DNA of 64,000 bases from NCBI RefSeq assembly GCF_023078275.1, contig NC_062974.1, positions 21,753,119 through 21,817,118 of the forward strand, written 5' to 3'. Shown here one piece after another: positions 30,450 to 41,010 of this stretch (position 1 is its first letter; each line of letters begins with the position of its first letter). The stretch is from Leguminivora glycinivorella (lineage: Eukaryota; Arthropoda; Insecta; Lepidoptera; Tortricidae). A program made the translations under genes and the position numbers. The notes beneath the pieces are model-generated. The model worked only from the letters and a program-made list of their open reading frames with translations. It made no database searches and was not told the origin of the DNA.

Positions 30450-32375
30450 AAGAATTAACTTAAATAAATGTATATGGGCTCAGGATCATTAAATTTTATT
30501 GAAACTGTAATATGTACAGTTGTACCTACATTGTATCTACATACTATATTCTACATATTTATATTTGCTATGGTAATGCTTAGGTTATTTTGTTGTGCAG
30601 TTTTTTTTAAACGTAGCTCATAGTTACTACATAGTTCGTCAGTTTTGTGTAAAGTGACATAAAGTATTTCTGTACACTATTTCCTTTTAACTTTATAATA
30701 AGAAATTGACAAATTGTGTTCCTTTATTTCCATCGTCAAAGCCTATTAAAATGAGGCCCACGCAGCCTTTAAAATTACATTCTTTTTCTGAAAAGAAAGA
30801 TTTGAACTTTGACCGATTCAAAATTTAATTTAATACTAAAATTAGCACTAACAAAAGAATCTTTCTTCGAACTAGACACATACAGAATTGAGTTAAATTT
30901 TAGGCAACAACTAGGTACTCCTATTTAAATAGTATATTTATTTTCACGATTTGATCCCAGAAAATCCACCGAGGTCTGACTCTCCTAATATATAAGTTTA
31001 AATTTCAATTTAACCTTAGAATATTACTAAACAACGTCCAAAGAAAATCAAGAAAATTCGACTTCAATATAGTTTATGTTACAACATTGTCGTCAGGACG
31101 CTCCTGATCCTGACCCAATCCCATTATAATGTATCAGGAAAAACGCGATGTAGGAAATTAGCGCTCAACGTACAGCGACATCTACCGGCAAATTAAGTAA
31201 ACTATTGTGCGCGAGCTTAAAGTATGGAAGATGATTTTTATGAGATAATTATTTATTGCATGAACCGATTTTAATCATTTTTCCTCTATTTGAAAGCAGG
31301 TACTTTTATTATTATTCTGTAAACATTACAGGTACAATAAACACCCGCAAGGGTGGTGAAATTGAAGATGAAAATCTGAAAAGTTTTTTGAAATTAAAAA
31401 AAAAGTTTTCAAGATACGTGTACGATTTTATTTTTCCTGTAATATTTTTTTATAATAGCCATATTTGGTAAAAAATTCATAAATTTTCGTTGGTAAACTT
31501 CGGAGATAGGAGGGGGGACGGGAAGCGGTATTTTTTTTTTATTTTCCTTCAAAAAACGATTTTGTTTCACAACAAAAAAACAATGATAAAAAATAGTTTT
31601 GATATGTACAGTTTGAACTCTTTCTAACGATACCCCACTTGACCTAGGAACTTTCAATAATTAATATTAATAAATTAAAATAAAACATTCTTTCAGATTG
31701 TAGAGGTTCACCATGTTCATAAATATTCCAAATTTAAAGTCGATAGCATAAATAATAGTTCTCAAGATATTTAGAAATGTGACAGACAGAGGGACAGAGC
31801 GTCGCCATAAGGGTTCCTTTTATACCTTTTTGGTACGGAACCCTAAAAATATAATGTTTCCGTACTATTTTTTAGTAACAACGAAGTACTAATTAAAAAC
31901 GTTAGACCATACTAACATATAATATAATTGTGTGTGTTTTTTTTTAATAAAAATAAGAATGCCACAGCTCAATGAGAGAGAGGTACGGCAATACATCTAT
32001 AGGATACTGTGACTGCTTACCTGACAGCGGGTCGTGTAAAATACTTGATTGCTATAAAAAAAATATAACCAGGTAATTTTGATTTTTATTTAAAGGTGTT
32101 TAGAGCGTAGTACTCCGGAAAATATATGTAGTAGGTAAATATGGCTCAATGAAAATCTGAATTGAATTTCGTCAAAAGCATAGATTAAATAAAATATTTT
32201 ATCTCAAACATGCAATGAAATATTGTCTTTACGTTCCTTAAAATGGGCTGGGAAGTATCGCTTTATGGGCGCAACAACTCGAGAGACTCGCCTGCAAAGT
32301 AACTTTTTTTTTATAAAATATTGTCCTTTAGAGCATTTTTTTTTATTTCATTGTATGTTTGAGAAAAGCACTATA
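30450..32375. other. Non-coding stretch with a GGCCAAG-type repeat end
   Basis: No gene is seen. At 31788-31848 there is 'gacagagcgtcgccataag' followed by a hairpin ('agggttcc' and 'ggaaccct'), the usual right end of the repeat family at 34873-35358. The body of that repeat may extend left to about 31256. Confidence 0.5.
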
Positions 32376-32384
32376 CATGCCTCG

Positions 32385-32495
32385 GCGTGAAAACGGATTT
32401 CCGGCCTCGTATCCCTATCCGGCCTCGCTCGCAAGCTCGCTCGGCCGTATATACCCACTTGGCCGGAAATCCTCATTTTCCCGGCCTCTGATGTA
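32385..32495. repeat. Inverted repeat with 'gatttccggcc' arms
   Basis: 'aaaacggatttccggcc' and 'ggccggaaatcctcatttt' face each other around a 'cctcgctcgcaagctcgctc' palindrome. It is probably a MITE. Confidence 0.6.
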
Positions 32496-32823
32496 ATGTA
32501 CTATCTCTGGTCAAAAGTCAGACTGCTATGTCTCCAAGATTGTTGTTAAAAGGAAATGGCATTTTTCTGCCATCCGTTTCAAAGGTAATAAAATATTAAA
32601 TTGAAATCAATGCAAATATGAAAGTGCCGTTTGATCGTTTGAATATTAGATGATAGAAATAATGACCGTGCTATAACGTTTGTGTAGGCCAGTCTTGATA
32701 TCAGGACGAAATACCTAGCCAACCTAAAGGTTCTCTGAACAGTACGGGGTAGTCTGGAAAACTTGTACCATTTTATTAAAAAAAGTGCGTTCATTTTATT
32801 TTATCAGCAATAGGAATCCAATA

Positions 32824-33022
32824 TCCATACTAATATTATAAATGGGAAAGTGTGTGTATCTTTTTCCTCTGAGGTGTATCTGTTTGTTTGTCCGTCTTTC
32901 ACGGCTAAACGGAGCGACGAATTGACGTGATTTTTTAAGACGAGATAGTTGAAGGGATGGAGAGACACATAGGCTACTTTTTGTCTCTTTCTAAAGCGAG
33001 CGAAAGCGCGGGCAAAAGCTAG
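32824..33022 (+). mobile_element. Lep1-type Helitron-like element, copy 2
   Basis: It has the same TCCATACTAATATTATAAAT start and AAAAGCTAG end as the 27948 copy, with A before (32823) and T after (33023). It is shorter by about 40 bp near the 3' end, and the two are otherwise very alike ('cggagcgacgaattgacgtg'). Confidence 0.85.
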
Positions 33023-33204
33023 TCATTTATAACAATGTCTTACTTGGGCATGATACATGCATGCTAAAATATAAATATTTCCTTTTTAACAATTTTCTTT
33101 ACGAGCTGATTTAAGCCTCCCCGATTCCATGCTTCTATAATTCATTGAGTGTGGAGTGCGGATTTTATAAAATTTGTTTAAGTTTAGCTGGTTTAACTCC
33201 ATCA

Positions 33205-33515
33205 TCATCCTCCTTGCGTTATCCCGGCATTTCCCACGGCTTATGGGAGCCTGGGGTCCGCTTTGACAACTAATCCCAAGATTTGGCTTAGGCACTAGTT
33301 TTACGAAAGCGACTGCCATCTGTCCTTTCAACCCGAAGGGTGACTAGTCCTTATTGGAATTAGTCCGGTTTCCTCACGATGTTTTCCTTCACCGAAAAGC
33401 GACTGGCAATTATCAAATGACATGTCGCACGCAAGTTCCGAAAAAAAACATTGGTACCTTATGAGCCGGGGTTCGAACCCGCGACCGCACGCTCTTACCG
33501 CTTTTTTGTTCCACC
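33205..33515 (+). repeat. Abundant lepidopteran interspersed repeat, tRNA-like 'ggttcgaaccc' end
   Basis: It contains 'ttgcgttatcccggcatttc', 'atgggagcctggggtccgct', 'gtttcctcacgatgttttcc' and 'ggggttcgaacccgcgacc', with the last part truncated by a T-rich run. I recall this as a very common lepidopteran retroposon. It is non-coding here; the orientation is uncertain. Confidence 0.65.
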
Positions 33516-33519
33516 TTTT

Positions 33520-34740
33520 TTATCCATCCAGTTGCTATACATATTTTTTTCCTGTCCAATATAATTTATAACTGATATGCTGTTTTACTGTACTACCTAA
33601 GTAATCCTTAAAGAATAAATTTTCTGATAGAAAGCTACAAGTTCACCTTTTTACTTTTTTAAATTCATACATCAAACATTGGAACGAGCAAGCTACCAAT
33701 CATTTTATAAGGAAACAGTTGGAAACAGCGCTTTTTCAATGTTCACGTTAATTTTGTGAAGAAAGAATGCTTTTGTCAATAAAATCGCTGTCACGTCATC
33801 GATTATACCGGTACACTAGTGTTGTACCTTGTCGGTACCATTATAAAATAATTCCCGATTTAAAATTTTACGAGAAACTTCTGTTTGTGAGTCAATTTAT
33901 TAAATAAAATATTGTTTAAATTATTCCTAGCGCGTTTACTTAGTTTCCTTTGCTTTTCGGTATTTAATAGAAGTCATGTTTCATGTACTTCATGCAAAGA
34001 CCGGAAAAATGATGTCGCCAGAAAAGGTCTGTCCATGAATACTTTTAAAAAAGGACCGATGGATGAAAAAAATGAAGAAAGACATGGTTAAAGATCGTTA
34101 TCAGCGTGCTGTGTTGGTGGCAGAGTATGGTTGACAAAAAAACAAATACACAAGTATTTAAAACATTATATGGACCATTTTTTTCAAAGTTGTCCACCCG
34201 TCCGTCCTACATTTATAATTACTTATCTAAATTACATTGAATAAATAACTAAAATTTGTTCAACAGATTTGGCTTCGTGCATTACTTTTGACTTGAACTA
34301 CTTGAATAACAATTCTAGATAGTCGTATCTAGAGTGCATTTGATTATTTGGATTTAAATAATACCTATACACTTCGCGTAATATATTTTTAGGACATAAT
34401 TTGACGTATATTTAAAAAAAAAATAGTTGGTTGGAAGGTGTAATCCTAAGAAGGAAAGCATTTATTTTGTAGTTAAGAACAAAGTGATATGTATTTAAAT
34501 GTATTTGTTTTTTTTGCCAACCGTACCATTTGCCACGAAAAGTGCACCTTGATAACGATCTTTAGACATGGTAAACCTTCTTTCGTGCAGGTAGAGAAGA
34601 ATCCATGACCATCTCGCATGATGACCACGATTATTCTGGTAAAAATGAAATGACAAACTCGACAAAGAACAAAGATAAGATTAAAGCTGCCTAGAGAAAA
34701 ATATTACTCCGTATAACGGCAAAAAGCAGGTGGAAGGTAC
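33520..34740. other. Non-coding stretch
   Basis: AT-rich; nothing recognisable. Confidence 0.4.
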
Positions 34741-34742
34741 TT

Positions 34743-35491
34743 ATACCGGGTGTCTCTAAAACCAATGCCAAAATGAAAAGGGGTGATACTCGTCGTAGGG
34801 TTAAGACATCTCAGTAGCATTTTTGAGATATTAGGCGTTTAATAAAACGTAAAGATATAAAGTAAAATAAAAGGGCCAAGTGCGAGTTGTACTCGCGTTG
34901 CAAGGGTTCCGTACGCCACAAGAAGGGTATTTTTAACAATTTCGAAAAAAAATGAATGTATATGTAATATTCAAACGCATTCACATAATTACAAGAGATT
35001 TAGTAACTCCTTGCAGCGGCAGTGAGTGAAATTTGTAATTTGAGTTATTTTCTTTTAAGTCCGACTTACGCTTGACTGTAGATTTCTCTTTCATTTGATA
35101 ATGTAACACAATATAGTTCAAAAAACTTTGATATTTAATTTTCACTTTTACCCCCCAAAAGTGGCCCCTATAATTAAATGTTCTTAATTTAAATAACATG
35201 TCCGTCTTTGGGTCACAGGTTAACATATGTGTGCCAAATTTTAAGTGAATCTGTTCAGTAGTTTTGGAGAAAATTGGCTGTGACAGACGGACAGACAGAC
35301 GCACCAGTGATCCTATTATAAGGGTACCGTTTTACCTTTTTGAGCTAAGGAACCCTAAAAAGTGCCAATATCTCGAAATCCATGACATTTTCATTAAGGT
35401 TAAATTCGCTGAATGTTTGTAAATAGCTAATAAATAAGATGTATCAATCAACCCTTTTCGTTTTGGAGTTGGTTTTAGGGACACCGGTGTA
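34743..35491. mobile_element. DNA element with ACCGGTGTC-type termini, split by a later repeat
   Basis: The left end 'taccgggtgtctctaaaacc' then 'ccaaaatgaaaagggg' is matched by an inverted right end ('ggttttagggacaccggtgta' region, 35450-35491), giving inverted repeats of about 45 bp. The two halves (34743-34872 and about 35359-35491) are non-coding. The TA at both extremes suggests a Tc1/mariner-type non-autonomous element of about 260 bp before it was interrupted. Confidence 0.75.
34873..35358 (+). repeat. GGCCAAG-type interspersed repeat, copy 2, nested
   Basis: It starts GGGCCAAGTGCGAGT, has 'agggttccgtac' soon after, a 'gacagacggacagacagacg' run near the right end, and finishes 'aaggaaccct'. 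It sits between the halves of the ACCGGTGTC element, so it is the younger insertion. It is the same family as 4141-4683. Confidence 0.7.
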
Positions 35492-35985
35492 TTAAATTGA
35501 ATCATTCGTCACATCACTACCACATCGATTTTACGGAATCACATGAGCCATTATGTGTTCTTTTGTTGCACGCCGACAATTGCTATAAAGAGGGTAGTAA
35601 TTTATTGTAAGTGTAATCAACGACAGTTTGCAGTTCGATTATTAATTTCACTACAAAAGGCCCTTCATGTGATTTGATAGTACGGTAAGATAGATCGATA
35701 TGCGTCTGAACAGGTGCCATTTTCTGAATGATTTTTTTAGCAAATTAATTTGGCAATGATTTGGACAAAACAAAGTGAGTTATACATTCTTATGCAAACG
35801 ACATAATTTCAGCCATGAACAGAAATGTTGTACAGAAATGGATAATCTTATCCAATCTTCTGAATGTCACCCAATCAACGGGTCAACGTGCAATGGGCGC
35901 CACTCCTTTCATCTTAAAACAGCCACAATAACATAATTATACTATAATATAAACTCTAGATAGTAGAGGAAAATAAAAGTGGCAG

Positions 35986-36070
35986 GAAGCTGCGCAGGAT
36001 CGAGATAGGTGGCGTGCTCTCGTTTTGGAGGCCAAGATTCTCTTTGGATCGCAGAGCCATAATTATTTTA
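35986..36070 (+). pseudogene. LINE ORF2 C-terminal remnant
   Basis: The frame reads EAAQDRDRWRALVLEAKILF, the recurrent 'A.DR..WR' motif at the end of LINE endonuclease/reverse transcriptase polyproteins in Lepidoptera. Only about 27 codons are recognisable, next to AT-rich sequence. Confidence 0.65.
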
Positions 36071-36074
36071 GTTA

Positions 36075-38510
36075 TTTAGTAGAGGAAGATGCAAAGTAAA
36101 GGAAATAAATATATTTATAGAAAATATGCGACCTCATTGATCTAGTTCAGTTTGAGAAATGAAGGAAGTCAAGGAAGGTAATGACAGAACAATTGAATAT
36201 AAAAAATAGACACTATAGACAATTATAAAAAAAAAACATGTTACAGAGTGTTCGAAATACAAATAGCAAAAAGGTTTAACATAAACTTTCAAATTGCATT
36301 TCAAGAGCGGCTACAATGACAATTCCCAAAAACGCCGGATAGGTCATTACGTCACCAATACAAAGAACTCTGTCGGGCCACCAAAATATCTGTCCTAGAT
36401 TCGGTCCAGCTCAGGTAAGCTAAATCAAGCCAGCGGTTACAGCGATTGTCGCTCAATTCTCATTAATTCCTGGACGGGGTTAAGCGGTTTTCTGTGTTGC
36501 CGGTTCCAAAAATAATTGCTAGCCTTTTGAATTTTAACTGCATTAATGTAAATGGAAGCGGAATTTATTAAAAGTCAGTGCCTGGATAGTGCCTGATTTT
36601 TTATTGTTTGACGTTTACTACTTTGTTCATATTTTTGTATCTATCTAGCTGACCTTTTTTACCTTATGTTGATTTGCATCCCGATTTCAAAGGTCTCTAT
36701 TATGCATCTGAGAGATTCATCATCGGTGTTATGTTTGTGTAAGTAATTACGTGTGATAAACAGGTGACTGAATATTTCAATTAACTTACAATTTCATCAT
36801 TGCTCTTACCACCTCTGTAGGGTGTCCATATCCTCCACCGTAAAAATCTGGATATTTTAGAAAAAAAAAATCTAAATCTTCTGACACCGAGTTCAAGATG
36901 AACTATCGATCGGCCCTCTATCGATTTCCTTATTTTCTATTACCAGTAAGGGTATAAAAGGCCAATAGGTCTGAGGGTCATCCTACCCTAAGTGCGGGTG
37001 ACATTTCAGCGTGTGCATAATTGGGAGTGGGACTGACGCCTCCCCCCACCGGGGGTGGCAGCGTCGACGTGTCAAGTCGGTAGGTGAATAATATATGGAC
37101 AGAGGAAGCGGATGGCTCTGCCACTTAGCGGGGGCTGAATAATGTATACGCCAGCAGTGAGCAGTCGCATTGTTTGCTGGTCTCGGATGCAGTTGGGAAA
37201 TGCGTAGCTTTGGCTAATGAGTTGTTGGATTCGTTAGCGTGAGAGCTGTTTTATGATGGCTGGTGAAGCCATTTTGCTTAGATGTGAAGGGTTAACACAA
37301 TCGAACTCCTAAATTTTGTAGTTTAAATCAGAACAATCCGGCATTTGCTGAGAATGCTACGCTTGATTGTTTAGGTAACTAGTGAAAATAACTAACTTGA
37401 AGCCAAAACGTACGGTTTACACGTGACGTTCAATGGAAAAGTTACCTTATGGTGGTCGGCGCTGACGTCATTAGTATTGGCAACCGCAATAATTTTTAAC
37501 CATAGGATGTTACATTACATATGTTCATCGCAATACAGTAACTGTATGAATACAATTTGAGACCGTTTCACTAACGCGTATAAGTACACTTGATAGTTAA
37601 AAAAAATTAATGTGTAAAATAAATATTCGCAAAGGAACCCCAAATTGATAAAGGCAATGTGAAATACCGTTAAATATATAATTAAATTATTCGCGACTTT
37701 CATTGCACTGAATGGAGATAAAACCTAGATTCAGGATTGTATGTGATCAATTAAGTTTAGCACTTAGCACTGTTAAAATAAGAACATTTTTACTTAACCA
37801 TACTTATAAATTACTATTTTTTCGCATTTTATCTAGGTTAGAAGATAAAATGCCGACCGTACGTTAAATTTGTTCGCTTTTCAAAGTAGTGAACGTCCAC
37901 GTTTAGGCGAAGTATTTTTTTTCTATTTTTTCTAACGTTTGGATGAAAGTTGCTAATTTAAAATGCGAATTATTTAGTTTTTGTCCTGAGCTATAGTCTG
38001 TATCTTAGTTATTTAAATAAATGTTAAAACATTTATTTAGAATAAAATCTACCCTTTTAAAGGTCCTTTAGATTACACGACCAAAATTAAATGAGGAGGT
38101 TAAAAACAGGTCACTCAGTGACAGTTTACGTATTTTTTAAATACCTAAAAGTACAGAGTATCGGTTTCGAATTAGTCTTAAACTTAATTTTTTGTCGCTT
38201 TACTGAATTTGTCACAAAGACTAATTACGCTTACACGCGCAACTTTCAACACAACACAAAATGGTCGTCAAAATCACATATTTCAAAACTATCAACAGTG
38301 AAACAAAAAAGTTCATTACTTTCCGTTTCTGAGTGCATTTAAAAGCAATAACTCGCGGCAGGGCGGCGTATGCGCAGGTGGCCCGGATACTGAAACGGGG
38401 AGAAGTGCGGGAGGGAGGGGAAAAGGGGAGCACCCTCTTTACTTCCGTCATGTTTCAGGGTATGGTGTTACGTGATGTTTTACTATCCTCCGTATTAGGG
38501 AAGCTTATTT
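36075..38510. other. Non-coding stretch, one unexplained GC-richer segment
   Basis: No gene is recognised. The segment 36985-37260 is less AT-rich ('ccccccaccgggggtggcag') and could be an old retroelement UTR. A short hairpin ('gcattttatct' and 'agataaaatgc') lies at about 37826-37854. Confidence 0.4.
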
Positions 38511-38514
38511 TAGC

Positions 38515-38712
38515 GGGTTCGAATCCCGGTAAGGGCATTTATTAGTGTGATGAGCACAGATATTTGTTCCTGAGTCATGGATGTTTTCTATGTATATAAG
38601 TATTTATATATTATATACATCGTTGTCTGAGTGCCCACAACACAAGCCTTCTTGAGCTTACCGTGGGCCTCAGTCAATCTGTGTAAGAATGTCCTATAAT
38701 ATTTATTTATTT
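38515..38712 (+). repeat. tRNA-derived SINE, copy 1 (head truncated)
   Basis: It begins inside the tRNA-like head at 'gcgggttcgaatcccgg' (a good B box), then 'taagggcatttattagtg', 'gatgagcacagatatttg' and 'aatgtcctataatatt', and ends in (TTTA)n. The A box is missing. Confidence 0.75.
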
Positions 38713-38805
38713 ATTTATTTATTTTGACGGTTACGGGGAATGATTCAAAAGGTTCCATTTGAAAGTGTTTAAGGATTCGGTTGAAACAAATTAAAATAGA
38801 GTAAT

Positions 38806-38938
38806 AGTAGTAGTAGTAAAACACTTTATTGTACCAGAAAATAATACAATACACAGGAAAAAGAGCTTATTACAAGTACAAAGGCGAACTTATCCCTTTA
38901 AGGGATAAGTTCCCTTTAAGGGAGTAATCATTTGACGA
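38806..38938 (-). repeat. LINE 3' tail, minus strand
   Basis: Read on the minus strand it runs through 'ggataagttcgcctttgtac' to 'tacaataaagtgttttacta' and ends in CTA repeats, a common lepidopteran LINE tail. It contains a perfect palindrome, 'aacttatccctt' with 'aagggataagtt'. Confidence 0.7.
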
Positions 38939-38940
38939 CC

Positions 38941-39146
38941 GGTCTGGCCTCCTTAGTGCGTAGTAGCCCTGCCTGCGACGCCGCGGTCCCGGTAAGGGCA
39001 TTTATTTGTGTAATGAGCACAGATACTTATTTGTTCCTTAGTCATGGATATTTTCAATGTATATAACTGTATATTATATATATCGTTGTCTGGGTACCTT
39101 AGCTTACCGTGGGGCTCAATCTGTGTAAAAATGTCCTATAATATAT
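38941..39146 (+). repeat. tRNA-derived SINE, copy 2 (B box deleted)
   Basis: 'ggtctggcctccttagtgcg' keeps an A-box-like TGGC..AGT word, but the B box seen in copy 1 is missing: 'gcggtcccggtaagggcatt' joins directly. The body matches copy 1 in the same orientation, 230 bp away. Confidence 0.75.
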
Positions 39147-39503
39147 AAAAAATAGACATTTAAACTTTAATCGTTTTCCATGATATCTAAACAGACGGTA
39201 TGTTGGATGTAAAAAAATAATAACTAATGAAAGTGGTAGGCTTGATATCATATTCGAAAACATTGTTTTTGCGTGCCATGGTACGTACGTAGTTGGGTTA
39301 GAACATAATAAGTTACTTAAAAATACGCACGATTCACTGCGTCGGCTGAGGAGCTGACCAGGGTTTTGGCACCGTGCGGATTCACAGACAACGCATCCTG
39401 GATTACTATAGCAGACTTGGTAGCCCTAATGCTTCAATGCATTCCAAATGTGTGGCTCCGTGGTGGGTGGGGAGCCAGTTTGCTGAAATTTTTCAATGTT
39501 TGT

Positions 39504-41002
39504 ATGGATACTAATGTACCTATAACGACGGGGGGAGGGGACGCCGTACCCGTACGGGATGAGGCGAAGGCGCATAGCGCAAAGGTTGCTGCACCAGCGA
39601 ATAGTGGGGCTGTCTGTGACAGATCCACGAGCGTTGGCAGCGGCAACACGTGGACGTCCGCAAGGACGGGGGCGAAGCGTAGGGGCCACGGCGGAGCTGG
39701 CCATCCCAACAGCACCAACCCGTCTCTTCCCTTAGGGTTGAAGAGTGGGGGGCAAAGCAAGCACCCCTCGGGGAGCCGACTAGCGCTGGTGCTGGGGGAT
39801 TGGCCGCGGAGCAACGGCCAACTGCGGGAGGGACGCACCGCTTCCAAATTCTGGTGGGGCGGCTCCGGGCGCCATAGACGACGCTACTGCACCCCAGGGT
39901 GCGGATGCGCAGTCGGGTGGAGGAGTAGCCCCAACCAGGAGGCAGAAGAGGCGTGCGAAGGCGCGGGAGAATAGGGACGCGCAAGTGGGGGCCGGACCCT
40001 CCACTAGTGGGGCGGGGAGGCAGCCTAACAAGAGGTCACTGGGGGCCAGTGGCGACTCTTCTCTGCTCGCTGGCGACCACAAGCGAATGAGGGTGGGGGG
40101 GACGTTTGCTGAGGTAGCGGTGAGCGAGAAGATGGCTATCGTCCCAGTGGCCTTTCCTGGGGAAAAGGTGATGTTGGAGCATAGGTCGGCCATAGTGAGC
40201 GTCCTGCTCGTAGCTTTGGACGAGGCGGCCGATCCTATGCCCGACATCACACTAGGTGCTGTCACGGGGGGTGCGCTTCACATCACCTGCGGAGGAAGCG
40301 ACGCAGTGGGATGGCTCCGCTCGGTGATCGGAAGAGGAGAGATCGGCGGGCGGCGCCTGAAAGTCGTGGCTGCTAAAGATCTGCCGAAGCCGGTCAAGAT
40401 GGCCTGGCGTACGGCGATCGATGGCAGCCAGGACGTGTCGGTGGCTCTGCGGGTGATGCAGAGGCGCAACCCTAAACTCCGCACCGACGAGTGGAAGGTG
40501 GTCGACACCGTGATGTCGGAGCTGAACACCAGGCGCATCGTTCTGATGGACCAGGTGTCAGCTGACGTCATCAGGGAGGCCGGCTACGTTCTTCACTCGG
40601 GGCTCGACACCAGCCACTTCAAGCTCCTGGAGACGGGGAAGGAGCGTGAGCATGAAGAGGCTGGGGTGGAGCCCGGCGCGGACGGGGGGAGGGGGACTCG
40701 GTGGCCAATGAGGCTGCGGGCGCCGCGGGGGCGGCGACGGGGAGGCCCCGGAGCGGGACGCGCCGCCTGGCGCTCCTGCGGAGGTGGCTCGGGACCGGTC
40801 AGAGGCGGGGGAAGTGGTGCTAGTCGGGGAGAGTTTCGCCGGGCTGCGCTGGACCCGAGAGTCGTCACCGATCCTATCGGTGGCGGGCTCGGAGGACCTG
40901 CGCGGTCTGGAGGAACTCTACCTGGAGGGCACCACTTCGCCCATGTCCTGCGACAACACGGTCCAGGAGGCGGCCGCTGATCTCAGCACCGCCAAACACT
41001 AA
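39504..41002 (+). pseudogene. LINE ORF1 (Gag) with DUF4780-like domain, frameshifted
   Basis: ATG at 39504 opens MDTNVPITTGGG. The coding signal moves between frames near 39700-39850. From about 39835 it is continuous (DDATAPQGADAQSGGGVAP, then GAGPSTSGAGRQPNKR) to about 40680. That part holds a region like DUF4780 of retroelement Gags: MAIVPVAFPGEKV, then GALHITCGGSDAVGWLRSVI. In G-rich sequence at 40684-40750 the signal moves twice more, ending in an acidic tail (GLEELYLEGTT) that stops at 41000. The frames change within G or C runs, so small indels or assembly errors fit equally. No CCHC knuckle is seen in ORF1. Confidence 0.7.
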
Positions 41003-41010
41003 CCGCCGTA

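Noticed and set aside
29783..36070. Endogenous viral sequence
   Set aside because: The coding fragments here are best explained as LINE C-termini; no viral polymerase or capsid motif was seen anywhere in the window.
38333..38545. Small plus-strand frame ending near the SINE
   Set aside because: It runs into the SINE head and has no domain; it is a chance frame in a locally GC-richer segment.
39366..39503. In-frame extension of the LINE Gag upstream of the ATG at 39504
   Set aside because: This stretch (beginning APCGFTDNASW) is better read as 5' UTR; the first good ATG with Gag-like sequence is 39504.
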